This document shows positions 8,897-18,587 of a stretch of 64,000 bases of DNA, one piece after another; within the stretch, counting starts at the first letter, position 1; each line of letters starts with the position of its first letter. The notes beneath the pieces were generated by a model. That model saw nothing but the letters and a program-made list of their open reading frames with translations, did not search any database and had not been told where the DNA came from. The stretch lies in IMG/VR virus record IMGVR_UViG_3300037189_027540, positions 1 to 64,000 of that record. One strand, written 5' to 3'. Both the position numbers and the translations under genes were made by a program. This DNA is from a virus.

Positions 8897-9611
8897 ACAT
8901 CCCTAGGATCCTTTGCATGTCCTGATTCAGGTTAGTTAACCCTTGTCCAATGTCAGTATTTGACTTTAAAGCATCATTGACCTTGGCTGTATTATCCATC
9001 AATTTATCGAATTCGCTTTTCATCTTGTTTCTGATAGGGTCTACTTGCTGCTTCTGTTTTTTCTCTTCGGCGGCTTTTCTATCGGCTTCTTGTTTAGCTA
9101 ATTTAGATTGCATTTCCTGCTGCTTGGCCGCATCGTCAGCTTTATCAGCGATTGGTTGTTGCTGTAACGCCGTGCCCAGATCAGCGCCTACTGGCAGGGC
9201 GTCTTCATTTATTACTGGCGCTAAGTCATCCCAGCTAATCACAGCATCAGATTCTATTGATTCTACATAAGACGCTGTCTCATCATTTTTATAGCTGTTA
9301 ACTAGCTGTAGGGCCTGTCCGTCCCAAACCACAGGCAAGTTATCTTGAACATCAGCTGCATAATCGTTACACATATCGTCATAGCCGTTGTATATCAGAT
9401 AGACTTCGTAGTACAGGCCGCCACTGTGCGATAGAGTTTTAATCTTATAGCGTGAATCAACTGGCGGTGGCCCGAAGGTCCTTTCCAGTTGATCTTTCCA
9501 GATCGAAGCTTGCTGCCTCTGTAGGTCGGAACCTACAGTAGCTAGCCGTTCCTCGTCGGGACAGGGTCCTAGTTCTATATAATGATCGACTCCGTCCCAT
9601 TTCTCACTCAT
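8886..9611 (-). CDS. Hypothetical protein with C-terminal coiled coil, 241 aa
   Basis: The N-terminal about 120 residues look globular, with many Tyr and Asp. From residue about 150 the sequence becomes Ala/Gln/Lys/Glu-rich (KQQEMQSKLAKQEADRKAAE, then EKKQKQQ), a clear coiled-coil candidate, ending in an Asn-rich amphipathic tail. The gene follows the 754-aa gene by two nt on the same strand, so the two are probably co-translated and may work together, for example in the virion or a scaffold (inference). Confidence 0.65.
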   Translation of the reverse strand: MSEKWDGVDHYIELGPCPDEERLATVGSDLQRQQASIWKDQLERTFGPPPVDSRYKIKTLSHSGGLYYEVYLIYNGYDDMCNDYAADVQDNLPVVWDGQALQLVNSYKNDETASYVESIESDAVISWDDLAPVINEDALPVGADLGTALQQQPIADKADDAAKQQEMQSKLAKQEADRKAAEEKKQKQQVDPIRNKMKSEFDKLMDNTAKVNDALKSNTDIGQGLTNLNQDMQRILGMFKV

Positions 9612-9613
9612 CG

Positions 9614-11878
9614 TTAGATCTCCCTAACTGCAAATCCGTATGGGTGACGATCGATGCAGCTAGAAGACTTGCTTTCTTTAAGTGCACTCATATAGCGTGC
9701 TGCATTAGATTGGCTGCGAAACAAGGCTTTCCCTTCGGCCATCACCGGCGTACGATTGGTTATCGTGAGTAATGGTATGGATTGTTGGAACAACACTGCA
9801 CCATTTGGACGACGATATTGGGCGACTAGAAAGTTATCTTGTGCTGAGCCATATTGGATGTTTTCTTCAGCATCAACTAGAGCTTCAGCTAGGTTCTTGC
9901 GAACTTTACCTTTTTTATTCTTTTTGGACTCAAGGACACAATAGGAGGCAGTGAAAGGGCCAGAGATGCGCCTCTCTGCTCTAAGTAGATGTGGTGCTAC
10001 GTGGTTCCTTAGCCTTTGCACGTTTTCTTCTAACGATTTGATGGCCACGGCGCCGTTGCCACGTGAGGATTTCACAGCCATACCAACACCAGTGCCAGAC
10101 ATCATTGGTGTTTGTTCATTGTTATTTTCAGGCTTACCACGGAGCAGAGTATCAACCTGCCCGTGGTTTTGCATTTCCTCGTCAGCGTCGAACTCACCTA
10201 AATCGGTAGCACCGTTACCCTCATCGGTGAGGTACTTTTTTTTTGCAACCTTGAATTTGGCGTCTTCGCTTACGGGCTCATACAAACCTTCCTCTGATTT
10301 ATAATCGCCATGTTCGTCGCAATATTCATTAAACTCAGCAAAACTGCATGGTGATTGCAACATAAATTCACCATGATCACCTGAAAAATGGTGCAAGCCG
10401 GGCTTAGGTTCGTAGTGTTGAGACTTCATGTTAAAGGTGCCGCGGTCAAAATCTTTAAGATATTGCTTATACGCAACCCGTCTTTTCTGCTCGTGTCCCA
10501 TCATGTCTTCATCTTCGCAATGCACGCCATCTTCGCAATCTTCGTCTTCACCCTCGACGTGCTTGCCTTTCTTAGCGTTCATCTTTTTCTTGATGAACTC
10601 AGGCATTTCGGCATTTTCGCCGATCCAATACTTACCGTTGGTGTCTTCGCCTTCATGGAACACAATGCGGTTATGGGAGGCCAACAAGTTCTCGAAAGCT
10701 GACTCATTCATCGCAAAGTCGATGCCGTTGGCATGCAACAGATTTTCAAAGTCTGAGAGACGAACTTGGCGGATGCCACGCACCCAATTGTTGAAAAGGT
10801 GACGTACAACGCCTTCGTCTACACCTTCTAACAACACACCAATGTTTCTGCGGTCCCAGCCTTCTGAAGCTAACATCCGACCGTTCTTCAACACACCGCC
10901 GTCTGACCACCTAGTGCCTGGGAATTCCTCAGTCGAACCACCTTTATTTTTCGGCGGTGCAGGCCAATTGTGGCCAACTTCGTCCAAGGCGACATCGGGC
11001 CAGTCTTGATTGGCATCGAGTGCGTCGCCGTGCTTGCTGTCATAATGTGGTGCTTCGGTCTCAGAACCGTCAGTCGCTTGACCCATGGCGAGATTGCGTT
11101 TCCGCTTCATACCAAAAGGCTCGCCGACTTCGTGCATTTCAGTGTCAAATTCATAATGTCCAAGAGGCGTAGGCTTCTTGTCGGCCAACCCATCGCCCTT
11201 TGCCTTATGCATTTCAGAATGACCAGGCTTGTAGTTACCTGGTTCAAAATCCGGGGTGAATTCCCTTACAAGACGACGGCGGCTCTTCATGTTCCCTCTC
11301 CCTGTCGGTTTAAAAAAGCTGTTCATCACTCCAGAGGCAATGCCAGCCGTACTACTAACACATTCTGACGTGGCATAATCTGGGTCTAAGTCTCTGTCTG
11401 TTAAGACAGGGTTATTAGTATTTTTGTCTACGAATTTAGCGGTATAGTAATTGCTGGCAGGGATTTTTTCTTTCTGCATCTCCAATGACATTCCCTCCAA
11501 AGGATTAACTTCGGTCTCACCACTGCTGCCAGGCGCCCAATTGCTTAATTCATCATGGGCAGACCTAGTCTTATCGTTATGCTCAGCCCGAGCATAAGTA
11601 GACGCCAAGTTGTTCCCTGTCAACACAGGATCCATCTCAAATGTATCCAAATCGTTTAATGGTGGTCGATTTGCATCACGATATTCCTGAGGCATCTCGC
11701 TAGAGATCGCATATCCGGAAGAATCACTAGGCAGTGGAGTAAGGATCTCCTCTACCAAGTCATCAAGCATGTCATCCAATTCATTTAGTGTGTGTTCAAC
11801 TGGTTTACCCTTCCGCTTTACCACTAGTTCTTGATGGCCTTTTTTATTAAGGGTTAACTTGGCATTGTAAGGTAACAT
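9614..11878 (-). CDS. Large hydrophilic hypothetical protein, 754 aa
   Basis: A very polar protein with no hydrophobic segment, rich in Glu, Asp, Lys, Gly, Asn and His and with long disordered-looking stretches. A more structured central part (about residues 340-430) contains two similar segments, SDFENLLHANGIDF and SAFENLLASHNRIVF, which may be an internal repeat. A second compact region lies near the C-terminus (about 620-754). The composition suggests a scaffold, inner-virion or injected protein, but no family is recognised. It starts with ATG and leads a two-gene minus-strand unit. Confidence 0.65.
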   Translation of the reverse strand: MLPYNAKLTLNKKGHQELVVKRKGKPVEHTLNELDDMLDDLVEEILTPLPSDSSGYAISSEMPQEYRDANRPPLNDLDTFEMDPVLTGNNLASTYARAEHNDKTRSAHDELSNWAPGSSGETEVNPLEGMSLEMQKEKIPASNYYTAKFVDKNTNNPVLTDRDLDPDYATSECVSSTAGIASGVMNSFFKPTGRGNMKSRRRLVREFTPDFEPGNYKPGHSEMHKAKGDGLADKKPTPLGHYEFDTEMHEVGEPFGMKRKRNLAMGQATDGSETEAPHYDSKHGDALDANQDWPDVALDEVGHNWPAPPKNKGGSTEEFPGTRWSDGGVLKNGRMLASEGWDRRNIGVLLEGVDEGVVRHLFNNWVRGIRQVRLSDFENLLHANGIDFAMNESAFENLLASHNRIVFHEGEDTNGKYWIGENAEMPEFIKKKMNAKKGKHVEGEDEDCEDGVHCEDEDMMGHEQKRRVAYKQYLKDFDRGTFNMKSQHYEPKPGLHHFSGDHGEFMLQSPCSFAEFNEYCDEHGDYKSEEGLYEPVSEDAKFKVAKKKYLTDEGNGATDLGEFDADEEMQNHGQVDTLLRGKPENNNEQTPMMSGTGVGMAVKSSRGNGAVAIKSLEENVQRLRNHVAPHLLRAERRISGPFTASYCVLESKKNKKGKVRKNLAEALVDAEENIQYGSAQDNFLVAQYRRPNGAVLFQQSIPLLTITNRTPVMAEGKALFRSQSNAARYMSALKESKSSSCIDRHPYGFAVREI

Positions 11879-11916
11879 GTTAGTTCTCTATGACTAACTT
11901 AAATTCACTTAACATC

Positions 11917-13155
11917 CTAATTAAATAAACGAGGCCATAATTGATCGAGTCTATTAGCGATATGATAAGCTAACAATGGCGGTACTGCATTGCCCACCAT
12001 CTTATAAGCGGACGCACCACTCACAATAGGCATAGAATCCGTTATGAACCGGAAAGAATCCGGAAATGTCTGCAATCTAGCGCATTCCCTAATTGTCAGG
12101 CGCCTTTGTAACAACCCGGCATTTAACTCTGTGTGATTCTTACCGCCATTAGCTGCAGCTAACCTCCGAAATTCAATGTTACCGTGATGTTCAGATCGAA
12201 TAGTGGGCCCTGGGCCATCGAGATTTATTTCCCTATTGCCCTGGCAATGCTTGCCGTACCATTTGGCTCTAGAATAGTGACGATGGTCGAGATCAGCCGC
12301 ATCGTCAGGTTCAAGTAAATCCATTAAGGCCATCTTGCTAGTGACAGGTGGCATCAGGCGAATGCAGTCCGACTGAACTCTGTTATGAGTCGGCATCGGA
12401 TAAGGGTCATATTCAACTGGAATCACTGCTTGCTCTAATGCTACTTTAGCTTCGGCTCTAAGATACCTCTTGTTAAAACCATAGAATATCACTCTATCTC
12501 TTGTTTGCGGTACACCATAGTTAGGCGCGTGTAACATCTTCGCTGGCACCACCACATAACCGCCACCGATACTCCTAAAGTCTGATTCTATGGTCTCCTT
12601 AACTGCATCTAGAGATAAGATTCCTTTGACATTCTCAGCCACGAAGCACTTGGGGTCAGTTAAACCTATGACTCTGCGCATCCACATGTAAAGCATGCCA
12701 CGGTTGTCAACAGTCGGATCTTCAGACACGTTGAGCTTAGACCCATTATGGCTTTTTCTAGACTTGAAGCCGAGCCTATGCCCAGCATAACTGAAATCCT
12801 GACATGGAAAACCGCCGGTGACTATATCAGCCTTAAGCTGGTGCAGCGGGCCAAAGCCACCCTCTGCCTGCTTTACCAGATCAACCACACTAGCTAACCT
12901 ATAAACATCAGGTAGGTTATAAGGGCTTATTGTAAAATTGTTACGCCAGGTGATTTGAGCGTATGGTCTGATATCATTGGCAAATACGATTTTAAAATCA
13001 TTTCTTTTTAGCCTGCACCTACCGAGCTGATCGCAACTTTCTACGTAATTTGGATTTAAGGTGGTATTAACAAATTCAGATTTTACATCGAATCCACCTT
13101 CAAAACCGAGATCCAGTCCGCCGCAACCAGTAAACAGTGATACCAGATTTTTCAT
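11917..13155 (-). CDS. dcm: DNA (cytosine-5)-methyltransferase
   Basis: Methylates cytosine at C5 in DNA. All core motifs are visible: motif I LFTGCGGLDLGFEGG (residues 7-21), motif IV GGFPCQDFS with catalytic Cys at about 118, motif VI AENVKG, motif VIII QTRDRVIF, and the C-terminal pair ECARLQTFPDSF and MVGNAVPP. The target recognition domain lies between motifs VIII and IX. I use ATG 13155, one base after the upstream gene's TAA; the frame is open to a TTG at 13167. No restriction enzyme gene is adjacent, so this is an orphan enzyme, probably for protection or regulation of phage DNA. Confidence 0.93.
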   Translation of the reverse strand: MKNLVSLFTGCGGLDLGFEGGFDVKSEFVNTTLNPNYVESCDQLGRCRLKRNDFKIVFANDIRPYAQITWRNNFTISPYNLPDVYRLASVVDLVKQAEGGFGPLHQLKADIVTGGFPCQDFSYAGHRLGFKSRKSHNGSKLNVSEDPTVDNRGMLYMWMRRVIGLTDPKCFVAENVKGILSLDAVKETIESDFRSIGGGYVVVPAKMLHAPNYGVPQTRDRVIFYGFNKRYLRAEAKVALEQAVIPVEYDPYPMPTHNRVQSDCIRLMPPVTSKMALMDLLEPDDAADLDHRHYSRAKWYGKHCQGNREINLDGPGPTIRSEHHGNIEFRRLAAANGGKNHTELNAGLLQRRLTIRECARLQTFPDSFRFITDSMPIVSGASAYKMVGNAVPPLLAYHIANRLDQLWPRLFN

Positions 13156-13156
13156 A

Positions 13157-13639
13157 TTACTTATCAATACTATTCAGCAGCCATCTGTCTTCCGCTACTA
13201 GCTCAGCGAAACCATGGTCTGCGTTTGAAAGATATTCGACGTACGCGATGTTCCCTAATTTGTATACTTCATGCTTGATGGTCGTAGCTAAGAATGTGTC
13301 TAGCTGGTCGAGTGGTATTTTTTTCCTACGTGGAATAGTATGTACATCACCTGAAAAAGCCGCTTCTAGTCTATGCGATATGTCATTTGCTGGTTGCCCA
13401 CCATCAATCACATGCGGGACATTTAGTAGCATCCAGTCTGTGGCTGTTTTTAACTTGGTTGGCATCGTTCCAAGTTCTTCCAGTAGCCATTGTACAGATT
13501 TAACATTACCTCCGCAGCCGGTATGCTTCTTGATCTCTTGCAAAAACCTGCCATAAAAGGCCGCATCCAAATTAAATAGCATTTGATGGAATTCGTGAAC
13601 TGATACTAGTGAGCAAAAATGCTGTTGATTAAATTTCAT
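13157..13639 (-). CDS. Hypothetical protein, 160 aa
   Basis: No family recognised. The protein is a soluble alpha/beta-looking sequence with GCGGNVKSVQWLLEEL (about residues 41-56) as the most distinctive stretch. Its TAA stop sits one base before the methyltransferase ATG and its start overlaps the upstream gene by 11 nt, so the three minus-strand genes form a tight unit. A link to DNA modification is possible from position only. Confidence 0.6.
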   Translation of the reverse strand: MKFNQQHFCSLVSVHEFHQMLFNLDAAFYGRFLQEIKKHTGCGGNVKSVQWLLEELGTMPTKLKTATDWMLLNVPHVIDGGQPANDISHRLEAAFSGDVHTIPRRKKIPLDQLDTFLATTIKHEVYKLGNIAYVEYLSNADHGFAELVAEDRWLLNSIDK

Positions 13640-14342
13640 ATATCTTTACCAACCTTTTGACATGTAAATGGCCTATCATTGCATCTTGATTTAAATCTCT
13701 AAATGAATTCATGTCATCTAACACTAAAATATCATTAACTCTAGGCACTCTTAGATAGAGGGTTTGGCCTTTCTTCATAACATGATTCCAGAGACTACAT
13801 AATAGCCATGCGGCCTGTTGTCCGTCATTGTCATCAACGTGATCTGCGCTAATGACATTTCCTAGTATCTCTCTCTTGCTAAATTGCCATGTGATAGGTT
13901 CTAAATCAAGAGCCGCTTGTTTAACCAGCTGTAACTTTACCTGGGCATTTAAATCGTATGTGGCAAATATGTTGATTTCGCCACCATAGTGTGGTATCCT
14001 TATCGCTACATCGCTTAATTCTCTTTTTGCGCTATCAATATCACCATAGCAATCGAACTTTAGCGATCTAGATATATTCAGACGATGGTGAAGGGCATGT
14101 CGCACATTGAATCTAATGCTACCTGGGCTGGTAATGCTTATCACGTCTTGTACAATCACGTAATAAATTCCACTAGGCGCCATGACTGACAAGGCATTTT
14201 CTAAACTTGGATGTAGTCCACTTTGAAACATTATGCTAACATTAAAGACGCCTAGTTGTATACGCGTATCGGGGTCGTTGTGCGCCTTATCGCAAGCTTC
14301 ACATTTGCATTCGAACGGATAATTTAAGCAACCATTTAACAT
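13629..14342 (-). CDS. Hypothetical protein, 237 aa
   Basis: The N-terminus carries CLNYPFECKCEACDKAH with five closely spaced cysteines (residues about 5-18), possibly a small metal site. The rest is a soluble mixed alpha/beta sequence with no motif I recognise. It starts with ATG seven bases after the stop of the 920-aa fibre gene and overlaps the next gene by 11 nt, so it is co-transcribed with the fibre genes upstream and the DNA methyltransferase downstream. Confidence 0.6.
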   Translation of the reverse strand: MLNGCLNYPFECKCEACDKAHNDPDTRIQLGVFNVSIMFQSGLHPSLENALSVMAPSGIYYVIVQDVISITSPGSIRFNVRHALHHRLNISRSLKFDCYGDIDSAKRELSDVAIRIPHYGGEINIFATYDLNAQVKLQLVKQAALDLEPITWQFSKREILGNVISADHVDDNDGQQAAWLLCSLWNHVMKKGQTLYLRVPRVNDILVLDDMNSFRDLNQDAMIGHLHVKRLVKIYEI

Positions 14343-14349
14343 ACTTTAA

Positions 14350-17112
14350 TTACATATCGCCTGGTGCAAATATTAAGTCTTGCATGCTACCTGTAAATCC
14401 CGGAAACATATCCAGGCCTTTGCAATACTCATCGACGCTGTCATCACATGGTATGGCAATAGTGCTATTCGGTGGAAACACCGCGAAGTAAAAAAGATTA
14501 GATTGGCTAAACACAGTATTATTGGTAGTAAATGTCTTAGGCATGATAGTTATAATGTAATCTTGGCTAGTCCGAAGAGGTACACTAAATGAATCCTCAG
14601 TGTAATCTCCATTGTTAGCGTAAGTGGCGGTTTCGTCATTTCCGTAAGAAGCGATAATACCGCCTAGACCAGTAAATTCCCCGTTAGTGTTATAGGCATA
14701 GGAGTAAATGCTCACTTTATATCCGTTTCGGAATATAGTGCTGAGCTTAATGGTGTAGTCACCGTTACTCACACTTGCTCCCAATAGCCTTGCCTTTTTA
14801 AGCCTCAATGCTAAGAAATATGTTCTTGATCCAGCATTACGACCGCCAATGCCAAGTGCTCCAGACCTCGCATCCAATGGTTTAAGCGGCAAGCACGAGT
14901 TTAGTTCCCTGTATACTAAAGGTGTGAGAGCAGTTAAGCCGTCTAAACCGCCAGGGTTAGTGGTCCCACTGCACCCTACAGCCGTTATATATGAGGGTAT
15001 TCTAGGTGCGGGGCTTCTGGTGTTTACTGTTGACACACCAGTTGTGACGTCGATGCTAACCCTATATTCAGATAGAGTTTTTACGTCATACTTGGCTTTT
15101 AACTGCGCTGATGGCTCCCAGACCAAGGGCACAAACGGTAGATTTAGGCTAATTCCCGTACTACCTGCTGCGTCCCCGGGATACTTTGCCGTTCCCCACC
15201 CTCCTGTTATATAGTTGACTGGATTATTCTCTATGTCTCTTAATGATATAGCCCATTCAGCGTAACTACCCAAGCCATTACGATCGGCGACCTTAAATAC
15301 CAAATATAATTCTGTGTTTCCTTGGATAGTGAGGCAAAAAACACCAGCGTGTATGTATAGATTAAATCGCTTTCCTACAGTATAATACTTTGGTTCGTCC
15401 CATGGTACGCCGTAAGTAAAGTCCCGATCGTACCTTTTCATTACGATCCCTTGCGTACCGCCGTCAATGCCAAAGCCAAACGGGTTTTGTCCCACTGGAT
15501 AAATCTTTTGTCCATTCCAGCATTCCGCACCTTCCCACGATTCGATCCCTTTATAACAGTATAGGTTATCAGCGCCGATCCCTACGCTATTACCGCTTGG
15601 TCCGAAGGTGGCACCTGGGTAAAAAGCACCACCTGTAGCCTTGCTAATACGATTAACACGGTCTAACAAAGTATCAGGACACGGCACTCGATCAAATTGG
15701 ACGTTACCTGTAGGCACTTTATGTAGCACCATGCTGATCTGAAGAGTATCAAACGCTGACACATTGCATTTCGAAACATCGCAAAGATTTCGAACAACTG
15801 GAAGATTGCCGCCGCCACCGCCGCCGCCACCGCCTACCGGAGCCCCAGGAGCGCCAGGCGTTACAGTGGTAGGCAAGAAAGGATTGGGGCCGGGGCCAGG
15901 TCCGGGAACTACGCCACCGGGAGGTTGAGTAGAGGTGGTAGGTGCAGGCGTAGTGATGGTAGTGCTCGTCGCAATAGGGTTAGACGTCACTCCACCACCG
16001 ATAAAACCGTCGCCTGGGTCGCATTTGACCGTTTCACCAACATAGCCTTTTAATGCATCTCCGCCAACAGTAATCGTATCACTAGTGCCACGCGGATTTA
16101 ACCGGATCTTAGCAACACCTGCAGCATTGGCCGCAACTGACTCCATATGTTGCCTTGCGCCGTCATTCTTTGTCATGCTGATACAGCGTTCTAAAGCGCA
16201 GCATAGAGCTTTTCTCTGCTCATCGTACAAAACGCTCATCGTCTTAAGCCAGTATTCTACCACGTTCTCGTAACCGTTTTTTAACAACGTTAACTCGGAC
16301 TTGAATTTTTCCTCTACAGTTGACACAATAGGTCCTGCATCTACATAATAGAGATTACTGACGCCCGGATTAGGGTTATTTGTTACCACTAACCAATCAG
16401 ACGCTGCATTAGATGCAGAAACATACTGTGCTGCATTACCCGACCCAGACAGCAACTCTCTTGTTACCAAGAGGTCGTAGGTAACGTTGTCTATATTCTG
16501 CCTAACGTTCACGTCTGTTATGATTCGTTGCGTGGCGCCAGTGGCTTGTAGATACTCATTAGCACTCGTAATGGTGCACGCTGGTGCTGAGCCGCTCAAT
16601 CCCTGCTGGCCAGCCGGTCCACATGGCACATTATCATAGCCACGTGGACCCCTAACACCTTGGTCACCACGAGTCCCAGATGGCCCCGTAAAAATATATT
16701 GCCCTCGTGACTGTAATTCCTTAGCTAGCTCAGGCAAATTAAGTGAGAAATCAATAGCATAGGTGTTATTGCTGACTTTCAGTGGCACTTCTGGGTACAA
16801 AGGCTGCTGCGGAAATTGAGCGGTGCTAGCTATCTCCAAGAAAGAGTCACCTGGAGTTAATGAAACATTGCCGGATGCATACTCGATTTGACAGTCTTGC
16901 CCTTGAATAGAGGTTTGCTTGATGTCGAGCGGGTAGTTTAATAATTTTACGTAATCACTAGCTTGCATTAAGCCATTCGAAATTTCAGTTGAAGTAGGCT
17001 CTGGCATAGTGCCTGATGTCAGGATCCAAGATTTCAATGCTTCATCATAAGTGTAAAATATGCCTGGTCTTGCATGGTAAACTTCACCTGGAGACGGATT
17101 CGGCGGGAACAT
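14350..17112 (-). CDS. Collagen-like fibre protein, 920 aa
   Basis: A long virion-fibre-type protein. After an N-terminal domain (1-150) comes a short Gly-X-Y collagen-like run (about residues 160-180). A helical region follows, then low-complexity linkers: Thr/Pro-rich TTITTPAPTTSTQPP, GPGPGPNP and a run of nine Gly (about residues 385-440). The C-terminal half is beta-rich and probably the receptor-contacting head. The N-terminal domain resembles that of the next protein (17115-18524), so the two are paralogues. The gene lies two bases downstream of that paralogue. Confidence 0.75.
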   Translation of the reverse strand: MFPPNPSPGEVYHARPGIFYTYDEALKSWILTSGTMPEPTSTEISNGLMQASDYVKLLNYPLDIKQTSIQGQDCQIEYASGNVSLTPGDSFLEIASTAQFPQQPLYPEVPLKVSNNTYAIDFSLNLPELAKELQSRGQYIFTGPSGTRGDQGVRGPRGYDNVPCGPAGQQGLSGSAPACTITSANEYLQATGATQRIITDVNVRQNIDNVTYDLLVTRELLSGSGNAAQYVSASNAASDWLVVTNNPNPGVSNLYYVDAGPIVSTVEEKFKSELTLLKNGYENVVEYWLKTMSVLYDEQRKALCCALERCISMTKNDGARQHMESVAANAAGVAKIRLNPRGTSDTITVGGDALKGYVGETVKCDPGDGFIGGGVTSNPIATSTTITTPAPTTSTQPPGGVVPGPGPGPNPFLPTTVTPGAPGAPVGGGGGGGGGNLPVVRNLCDVSKCNVSAFDTLQISMVLHKVPTGNVQFDRVPCPDTLLDRVNRISKATGGAFYPGATFGPSGNSVGIGADNLYCYKGIESWEGAECWNGQKIYPVGQNPFGFGIDGGTQGIVMKRYDRDFTYGVPWDEPKYYTVGKRFNLYIHAGVFCLTIQGNTELYLVFKVADRNGLGSYAEWAISLRDIENNPVNYITGGWGTAKYPGDAAGSTGISLNLPFVPLVWEPSAQLKAKYDVKTLSEYRVSIDVTTGVSTVNTRSPAPRIPSYITAVGCSGTTNPGGLDGLTALTPLVYRELNSCLPLKPLDARSGALGIGGRNAGSRTYFLALRLKKARLLGASVSNGDYTIKLSTIFRNGYKVSIYSYAYNTNGEFTGLGGIIASYGNDETATYANNGDYTEDSFSVPLRTSQDYIITIMPKTFTTNNTVFSQSNLFYFAVFPPNSTIAIPCDDSVDEYCKGLDMFPGFTGSMQDLIFAPGDM

Positions 17113-17114
17113 AT

Positions 17115-18524
17115 TTAGAACCTGATATTGAAAGTGTTGTTATTAGATTGGAAAGAGCCAACATTGCCACCATAGTTTAGTTGGTTTTCCAGCAAAAAAC
17201 CGTAGGCCGGACTAGAAGTGGTGACTATCCCAATTCCAGGCTCGCCACCTGGGCCACCCGGATCGTTAGGGTTACTGCCTGGTCCGGGTCCGGTGCCTGG
17301 CTTAGGCCCCGGACCAGTTGGCATATACGTCGTAGTAGTGTTAGCGGGAGATGGTGTAAGTCTAAGCTGCTCTGGAGGGGCGTTACAGTTTACGAAACTG
17401 ATAGCGTATTCTATACTTGGCAGATTGAATTGGCATTGCGTCAATTGCTCAGAAAGAGTCGCTAAGTTACTGCGAGCCTTGGAATCAACGGCTCCAATAT
17501 AGGCTTTTACTGTTTTACCATAGTCAGCATCTACCTTTTTCAATTCTGTGATGTAATACTGCACCAAATCTTGGACGAAAGTCCTCAAGCTGTAGGTGTT
17601 ATTTAATTCGACCTTGTTAAGTTTAGCACCGGTTTCTGGTACTCTAGTTAAGTATACCTCACCGACAGTGTCGCCGGGGGGCGCTAAAAATGCGTAATCT
17701 TTTAGTCTTGATGCCTTACACAAATCGCCAGTGATTTCAGGGTACGCTATCGAACGTCCAATGGTGGCTGGACGTAATTGCTCGGCTATGACCGAAGGCG
17801 CTGTGATTGGCGCATCCGTTAGTACCATTTTGCATCCATAGCCGCCAGTGTCAAGGATAGCTAAGTCAACCACTCCCCTCTCTGTAATCGAATCTAAGTC
17901 ATTATATTCGATCTTGTTTAGCGTGCAGCTAGTTAACGTGTTTTGCCCAGCCACGCCAATGATACCGGCAGGACCTTCACTAAATCCAGGTGCGCCTCTA
18001 GGGCCAATCAGACCAGTTGCCCCTTTAGCTCCTGTGGCGATCGGTGGTTTAATTATTAATGTTCTTAGAAACTGCTCAGTTAGCTTGACGCTAATGGCTT
18101 GAAAATTTTGGATGTTTTCGCATTGCAAGATCTGTAAAGTTCCAGGTTTGCAATAAGCTGGAGATTGATTCTCACCTATAAGACATGAAATATTTAGACT
18201 GTCTGAGACTAACATTATTCGACCATTAATCGTACCTTCGGGGTTAGTGGGTGTTACCAAGACAGCTTGCGGTTGCACCACGATTGAAAAACCGCCAGGT
18301 TTCTCGGGAATGCTATCTAGGAACTGCTTATCTTCAGCCGATATTATACCACTAATTTTATCCGACACCAACTGCGTGACAGCAATTGGCCCTGATAATT
18401 CCCACACTTGTTCTAAGCCATTGAAGACCCACTTATCTCCATTTTGATCTACGTAGATCTGCCCCGTGAACGCTTTGCTAGGCAAAAACGTTGCAACACC
18501 ATTATTCGACGAAAATGAAGCCAT
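17115..18524 (-). CDS. Collagen-like fibre protein, 469 aa
   Basis: Starts with a small domain (GQIYVDQNGDKWVFNGLEQV at about 21-40) of the kind seen in T4-like phage fibres, followed by DKISGIISAEDKQFL. Gly-X-Y collagen-like repeats occupy about residues 170-197, a helical segment follows (about 300-370), then a Pro/Gly-rich linker, and a Gly/Asn/Phe-rich tail. It is the first gene of the minus-strand fibre unit, divergent from the protease gene at 18588. Collagen-like stretches in phage proteins form trimeric stalks. Confidence 0.75.
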   Translation of the reverse strand: MASFSSNNGVATFLPSKAFTGQIYVDQNGDKWVFNGLEQVWELSGPIAVTQLVSDKISGIISAEDKQFLDSIPEKPGGFSIVVQPQAVLVTPTNPEGTINGRIMLVSDSLNISCLIGENQSPAYCKPGTLQILQCENIQNFQAISVKLTEQFLRTLIIKPPIATGAKGATGLIGPRGAPGFSEGPAGIIGVAGQNTLTSCTLNKIEYNDLDSITERGVVDLAILDTGGYGCKMVLTDAPITAPSVIAEQLRPATIGRSIAYPEITGDLCKASRLKDYAFLAPPGDTVGEVYLTRVPETGAKLNKVELNNTYSLRTFVQDLVQYYITELKKVDADYGKTVKAYIGAVDSKARSNLATLSEQLTQCQFNLPSIEYAISFVNCNAPPEQLRLTPSPANTTTTYMPTGPGPKPGTGPGPGSNPNDPGGPGGEPGIGIVTTSSPAYGFLLENQLNYGGNVGSFQSNNNTFNIRF

Positions 18525-18587
18525 TTTCTACCCAAACATAAACAAATGGGCTCTCTTTAAGTATATTTAATATCAAGGGTAGTAAAA

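Noticed and set aside
9756-11368. Plus-strand frames opposite the 754-aa gene
   Set aside because: They are antisense shadows of a highly biased coding sequence; their products are Cys/Phe/Leu-rich without motifs.
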